From Bacteroides sp. (GTDB lineage Bacteria; Bacteroidota; Bacteroidia; Bacteroidales; Bacteroidaceae): 9,121 nucleotides of DNA. A program made the position numbers and the translations under genes. Within the stretch, counting starts at the first letter, position 1. Each line of letters starts with the position of its first letter. Under the pieces are notes generated by a model. The model worked only from the letters and a program-made list of their open reading frames with translations, did not search any database and was not told the DNA's origin. This document shows, one piece after another, positions 5,520-9,121 of this stretch. The DNA lies in assembly GCA_019417975.1 (NCBI GenBank), contig DYCT01000002.1, forward strand, positions 1 through 9,121, given 5' to 3'.

Positions 5520-7853
5520 ATGAATAGTATCAGAATATATTATAGATATTGGGTAGCAGCCTTGTGTTTGACATTGACTGCAACCTTGCAGGCACAGGAT
5601 TATGGAGCTTTGCAGTATATGTTGCAAAAAAGACCTGCTAACGAACGATTTGAGAACAATCGGTTTGGCGACCATCTTTTCTTCTCTTTGGGAGTGGGGA
5701 TGCATACACAGGTTATTGCTCGCGGAGCACAGAGGCATCCGGGTCCGAATGTAGATGTTTATATGGGAAAATGGTTTACTCCGGCTCAAGGACTTCGCTT
5801 GGGAGCAAGTCTGAGCATGTTGCCCTCGGCTCCTTACAACAGCCGTATCAAGATGGCAGGAGGAAAATTGGATTATCTGATTAATCTTTCTGCGCTGACT
5901 TTTGGTTATAATGAGAACCGTGTGTTCGAACTGTATACGTTGGCAGGTATTGAAGGAGGTTATTCGCGACGGTTTGACAATACAAAGAAGGCCGATCCTT
6001 TACTTCGCAATGCTTTCTACTATGGTCTGCGATGGGGCTTGCAAGGAAATGTGCGCTTGTCGAGAACCCTTGATTTTTATTTGGAGCCTGTTGTCGGACT
6101 CTTCAACGATGAGATAGCGCAGGTACCTACTTGGCGTAGATACCGTATTAAGGGAGATGTGTTGTTGGGGCTTACTTATACTCCGGCTGCTTCTATGGGA
6201 CGACAGATTCATTTTGATACATTCGAGCGTCACCCATTCTTCCAACATACGTTTATTACGGTATCGGCAGGGGTTGCTGCCTTGAAAGTTCCCTCTATCC
6301 GTAAAACGATAGATGGTATTGGACCTATGGCTTCAATCGGTATTGGTAAATGGTTTAGCCCTTCTTCGGCTTTACGAATAACCGGTACGGCAGGTTATAA
6401 TAACTCTCCGCAAGGAAGTGCAAGCTTGCATTTGAAAGAGTTTGGAGTTCGTGCTGACTATATGCTGAACTTTAATAATGTGTTGTGGGGATACGATGAA
6501 GACCGATTGTTTACCTTGGCTGGTATTGCAGGTGTGAATTTTGCTGCAACAAAAGGAGCAAGGCAAAGTGTGCAGTACGCTCCCGGTATCGGAATTGGCT
6601 TACAAGGAAGTTTCCGACTGAACCGTTCGGTTGATTTGTTTGTTGAACCTCGTTTGAATGTCTTTACAAACAAGTATGCGAATGGTGTAGGATTGAAGAA
6701 CAGCGACCAATTGGGTGAGGTCTTGTTTGGTCTGACTTATCATAACGCTGGTAGAGCAGAACGAGGTAGAAATGGTTTTGTGAATAAGCATCTGACAGAT
6801 AATTTGTTTATGACTACCGGTATCGGAGGACAATTGTTCTTGAATAAGACTAATTTGAAACAGGCTTCTGCTTGGGGACCTCAAGTCTCTATAGCACTTG
6901 GAAAATGGTTTACTCCTTTCTCCGGTTTACGATTGGTGGGAACAGGTGGCTTCTTTACAAACTACGATGTGCCTTCTTATTTACATGTGAATAGAAGACG
7001 TCATGCTTCGACTGCTATCGGAGTAGACTATCTGTGGAACATTACTTCAAGTATGGCCGGATACAATCCTGACCGCATATTCGATTTGATAGGTTCGGTA
7101 GGAGCGCAGATGGCCTTTACTTCTAAAATGGAACAGAAATGGAAACCGGGCATAACTGCAGGAGTGCAGGGTGTATGGCATTTGAATGATTTCTTGGGCT
7201 TGTATCTTGAACCACAGGTTCGCTTGTATGGCGATGGTTTCTCGGAAGGCAGTTTGCATTTTGTTAGAAAGGATGCAATGGTAGCTCTTTTGGCAGGTTT
7301 CCATTATCGGTTTGTCCCTTATCGGAAAGCAGCCCAATTGGAATCGTTTACAGCTCAAGACAAACGTAGCTTTGTAAGTATTGCAGCCGGTATAGCAGGT
7401 CCGTTGGTCGCCAATAGAGATTTGTATAAGAAAATAGGCTTCCAGCTGATGGCAAGCTATGGTAAATGGTATACTCCTTTATCAGCTTGGAGAGTGAATG
7501 CCTCGCTTGCCGGAAAGGTGAAAACATTTAATAATAAAGAATTGCTATATGCCGGAGTGGGGGTTGACTATATGATGAGTTTGGCAACCTTGGCAAAAGG
7601 ACATGGCTCAGCATCGGTTATTGATGTCCTTCCATTTGTGGGAGCAACGGTGGGTGTTTCTCATCGTAATGGTGAATGCGAATTTGTGCCGGGAATTGAT
7701 GCCGGAGCACAACTGAAGTTTATTCTGAACTCAGCTTGTGATTTGTTTATCGAGCCTCGTTTCAGTATTCGAACAGATGCGTATGATGGTTCGAAACAGC
7801 ATAGAGCAGACCGCGTAGCATCGCTACAAGCCGGTTGCGTGTATAAATTCTAA
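5520..7853 (+). CDS. Outer-membrane protein of four tandem beta-barrel-like repeats
   Basis: A 777-residue exported protein that I do not recognise as a named family. The signal peptide ends near LQA (residues 23-25). The mature part is four related units of about 165-175 residues. Each carries GKW[FY][TS]P (83-88, 276-281, 461-466, 648-653), and a strand ending in a Glu-Pro pair (Glu189, Glu376, Glu564, Glu745). The first three also carry GY(N/D)xxR (129, 324, 514), which is lost in the fourth. Alternating hydrophobic/polar strands and the C-terminal Phe777 are typical of outer-membrane barrels. Each unit has the size and strand pattern of an eight-stranded barrel and recalls the DUF3575-like first gene. 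Whether it folds as four barrels or one large one is open. It is the last gene of the operon, 17 bases after the previous one. It lacks a TonB plug, OmpA domain or type IX sorting tail. Confidence 0.8.
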   Translation: MNSIRIYYRYWVAALCLTLTATLQAQDYGALQYMLQKRPANERFENNRFGDHLFFSLGVGMHTQVIARGAQRHPGPNVDVYMGKWFTPAQGLRLGASLSMLPSAPYNSRIKMAGGKLDYLINLSALTFGYNENRVFELYTLAGIEGGYSRRFDNTKKADPLLRNAFYYGLRWGLQGNVRLSRTLDFYLEPVVGLFNDEIAQVPTWRRYRIKGDVLLGLTYTPAASMGRQIHFDTFERHPFFQHTFITVSAGVAALKVPSIRKTIDGIGPMASIGIGKWFSPSSALRITGTAGYNNSPQGSASLHLKEFGVRADYMLNFNNVLWGYDEDRLFTLAGIAGVNFAATKGARQSVQYAPGIGIGLQGSFRLNRSVDLFVEPRLNVFTNKYANGVGLKNSDQLGEVLFGLTYHNAGRAERGRNGFVNKHLTDNLFMTTGIGGQLFLNKTNLKQASAWGPQVSIALGKWFTPFSGLRLVGTGGFFTNYDVPSYLHVNRRRHASTAIGVDYLWNITSSMAGYNPDRIFDLIGSVGAQMAFTSKMEQKWKPGITAGVQGVWHLNDFLGLYLEPQVRLYGDGFSEGSLHFVRKDAMVALLAGFHYRFVPYRKAAQLESFTAQDKRSFVSIAAGIAGPLVANRDLYKKIGFQLMASYGKWYTPLSAWRVNASLAGKVKTFNNKELLYAGVGVDYMMSLATLAKGHGSASVIDVLPFVGATVGVSHRNGECEFVPGIDAGAQLKFILNSACDLFIEPRFSIRTDAYDGSKQHRADRVASLQAGCVYKF
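5670..6188 (+). repeat. Barrel repeat unit 1 of the 777-residue protein
   Basis: Residues 51-223. It has GKWFTP at 83-88, GYNENR at 129-134, DFYLEP at 185-190 and a closing strand LLGLTY (215-220). A 17-base word, GGAAAATGGTTTACTCC, at 5766-5782 is identical to one in unit 3, showing a common origin at DNA level. Confidence 0.75.
6237..6749 (+). repeat. Barrel repeat unit 2 of the 777-residue protein
   Basis: Residues 240-410. It has GKWFSP at 276-281, GYDEDR at 324-329, GLQGSFRL at 360-367, DLFVEP at 372-377 and a closing strand LFGLTY (402-407) that nearly repeats LLGLTY of unit 1. The key motifs are offset by 187-195 residues from those of unit 1. Confidence 0.75.
6792..7319 (+). repeat. 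Barrel repeat unit 3 of the 777-residue protein
   Basis: Residues 425-600. It has GKWFTP at 461-466, GYNPDR at 514-519, GVQGVWHL at 548-555 and LYLEP at 561-565. The GKWFTP codons (6900-6916) are identical to those of unit 1 over 17 bases. A linker of roughly 15 residues, FVPYRKAAQLESFTA-like and polar, follows. Confidence 0.75.
7359..7850 (+). repeat. Barrel repeat unit 4 (most divergent) of the 777-residue protein
   Basis: Residues 614-777. It has GKWYTP at 648-653 and DLFIEP at 741-746. The GY(N/D)xxR motif of the other units is replaced by GHGSAS at 694-699, although the flanking residues still align (IDVLPFVGA against FDLIGSVGA in unit 3). It ends in CVYKF with the terminal aromatic residue typical of the last strand of outer-membrane barrels. 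Confidence 0.7.
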
Positions 7854-7859
7854 GAAAAA

Positions 7860-9041
7860 TTATCGTCGGGTGCATAAGGTGAGCATCAAGGAGGCTGTTG
7901 TAAGGAGGATACCGATAGCGGTTACGCCTGTCCAGCCCCATAGCTCCCAACTGCAGCCGGCGAGAAAGGTGCCTAATGAACCTCCGGCAAAATAGGTTGT
8001 CATAAAAATGGTGTTTACACGGTTGGATGCTGAGGGACAAAGTGTAAAGATGCTGGTTTGATTGCTTAGCTGGATGCATTGCATACCAATGTCGATGAGA
8101 AGTACTCCGGCAATGATACTGGCATAGGTATTCCCAAAATAGGAAAGGAAAAACCAAGCCGATAAAATCAGTCCGCAGCCGATGTAGTTGAAGTTACGAA
8201 CACCGACTTTGTTGACTGCTTGACCAACAAATGAAGCTGTTAAAGCTCCTGCTATACCGCATAATCCTAAGAAGCCGACAATGTGACTCCCCGCATAGAA
8301 TGGTGCTTCGCCCATCTTGAACGCCAAGCACGACCACATGGCTAAAAAAGAGCCAAAGGCTAAACCGGAACGAACAGAATAGATTCGTAAGGCAGGGTAA
8401 TCGCGTATGATAGTGTAGAGTGATTTCATAAGCTCTGAATATTTGCCATGAAAAGAAGGCTGGATGTTGGGTAGTATTTTTAGGATGGCAATGCCCGAAC
8501 TTACCATAAACAGAGAGGCAATGACATACATTTCGCGCCATCCCATTAGCTCACCGACAAATCCACTAACGACTCGCGACGCCAATATACCTGTGAGTAA
8601 GCCCGATATGACAATGCCTACATTGCGCCCTTTGTGTTCCGGTTTGGAAAACTGCGAGGCTATCGGGACAAAAATTTGAGGTATCATAGAGCAAATACCG
8701 GTCAGGAGCGAGGCTATCCATACAATATAGATATTAGGAGCAAAAGCAATAGCCAATAGTGCGAATATAAGTAAGGTAAAATTGGTCAGTACAATCTTTT
8801 TACGTGGATATAGGTCGCCTAAGGGTACGATGAACAGCAGACCTAACGCATATCCGATTTGAGTAATCATCGCAATAAGGTTGGTTTGAAATTCAGAAAC
8901 GCCCAAGTCGGTTCTGATAAGATTGAGCAAGGGCTGGTTGTAGTAAAGATTTGCTACAGAGATGCCGGCAACGATGGCCAAAGTCCATAATATAGAAGCG
9001 GGTAATCCGCTGTTATCTTGTAAAATTCGTTTTGTTTTCAT
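7860..9041 (-). CDS. MFS transporter, drug/sugar efflux type (AraJ-like)
   Basis: An inner-membrane major facilitator superfamily protein of about 393 residues, normal for a 12-helix member, probably a proton-driven efflux pump of the AraJ-like group; the substrate is unknown. Numbering from Met1 at 9041, helix 1 carries SVANLYYNQPLL, a segment common in this group (residues 28-39). The loop between helices 2 and 3 has the motif-A-like PLGDLYPRKK (73-82). Helix 5 has the motif-C-like region GLLTGILASRVVSG (147-160), and a second set of helices follows a central loop near residue 200. An in-frame ATG at 9068 would add nine residues. I prefer 9041 because a promoter -7 box lies between the two, so a transcript from it cannot include the upstream ATG. 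The gene converges on the barrel operon with six bases between stops. No link in function to the operon is evident. Confidence 0.9.
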   Translation of the reverse strand: MKTKRILQDNSGLPASILWTLAIVAGISVANLYYNQPLLNLIRTDLGVSEFQTNLIAMITQIGYALGLLFIVPLGDLYPRKKIVLTNFTLLIFALLAIAFAPNIYIVWIASLLTGICSMIPQIFVPIASQFSKPEHKGRNVGIVISGLLTGILASRVVSGFVGELMGWREMYVIASLFMVSSGIAILKILPNIQPSFHGKYSELMKSLYTIIRDYPALRIYSVRSGLAFGSFLAMWSCLAFKMGEAPFYAGSHIVGFLGLCGIAGALTASFVGQAVNKVGVRNFNYIGCGLILSAWFFLSYFGNTYASIIAGVLLIDIGMQCIQLSNQTSIFTLCPSASNRVNTIFMTTYFAGGSLGTFLAGCSWELWGWTGVTAIGILLTTASLMLTLCTRR

Positions 9042-9045
9042 GTCG

Positions 9046-9053
9046 CAAAGATA
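9046..9053 (-). promoter_or_regulatory. Predicted -7 promoter box of the MFS gene, possibly leaderless
   Basis: On the minus strand TATCTTTG (9053 to 9046) matches TAnnTTTG and is identical to the -7 box of the operon promoter at 2716-2723. Only four bases separate it from the ATG at 9041, so transcription would start at or next to the start codon. No good TTTG lies at the expected -33 distance. The remaining 9069-9121 stretch holds nothing I can support. Confidence 0.45.
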
Positions 9054-9121
9054 GTAGATTTGTCGCATTTATACGGATGGAAAGTCTTGAAAACAGATGT
9101 TGTTTTAACCAATATATCTTG

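Noticed and set aside
2880..7853. A complete fimbria locus, suggested by the DUF3575-like gene.
   Set aside because: No fimbrillin-like lipoprotein, anchor or tip protein is encoded in the window; only accessory-like genes are visible.
5520..7853. A type IX secretion cargo or large adhesin, suggested by the repeats.
   Set aside because: There is no C-terminal sorting domain, and the repeats show alternating strand patterns of membrane barrels rather than adhesin sandwich domains.
7860..9041. The MFS transporter as a fourth member of the envelope system.
   Set aside because: It is on the opposite strand with its own promoter box and belongs to a common efflux group; adjacency alone does not support a link.
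1..9121. CRISPR arrays, tRNA or rRNA genes, insertion sequences or integrase sites.
   Set aside because: No spaced repeat array, cloverleaf-like or rRNA-like sequence, transposase gene or flanking target duplication was found on reading both strands.

Overview
The window looks like chromosomal DNA of a gut- or oral-type Bacteroidales (Bacteroides/Parabacteroides-like). Three things point there: promoter elements of the Bacteroidota type (TTTG about 22-23 bases before TAnnTTTG), the near absence of Shine-Dalgarno sequences before the genes, and family content typical of the group (GH92 lipoprotein mannosidase, DUF3575-type barrel, CarboxypepD_reg-like domain). This is inferred from sequence features, not from a database match.

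Layout. 1-307 is a non-coding leader region with a hairpin at its left edge, repeated TTCATGAT boxes and a promoter. 308-2551 (+) encodes a full-length GH92 alpha-mannosidase lipoprotein. 2552-2879 is a 328-base intergenic region with an 18-bp direct repeat directly abutting a good Bacteroidota promoter, then a leader of about 150 bases that contains a strong hairpin. 2880-7853 (+) is a tight three-gene operon (gaps of 28 and 17 bases): a small DUF3575-like beta-barrel; a 678-residue periplasmic protein with a CarboxypepD_reg-like domain, an OmpA-like domain and a helical C-terminal part; and a 777-residue outer-membrane protein made of four tandem barrel-like repeats. 7860-9041 (-) is an MFS efflux-type transporter that converges on the operon with only 6 bases between the stop codons. 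Its promoter -7 box lies so close to the ATG that the transcript may be leaderless.

How the genes may work together. The GH92 enzyme would trim alpha-mannosides at the outer membrane or cell surface, and no SusC/SusD partner is visible here. The three-gene operon is the most interesting part. All three products carry export signals. The first and third appear to be built from related eight-stranded-type barrel units, one copy in the first and four in the third, and the middle protein could link the outer membrane to peptidoglycan. Genes resembling the first two are known in Bacteroidales near fimbria (fimbrillin) loci, but no fimbrillin gene is present here; the quadruple-barrel protein occupies that place. 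I propose an uncharacterised envelope assembly, with its own promoter and operator-like repeats. Its function cannot be read from sequence alone.
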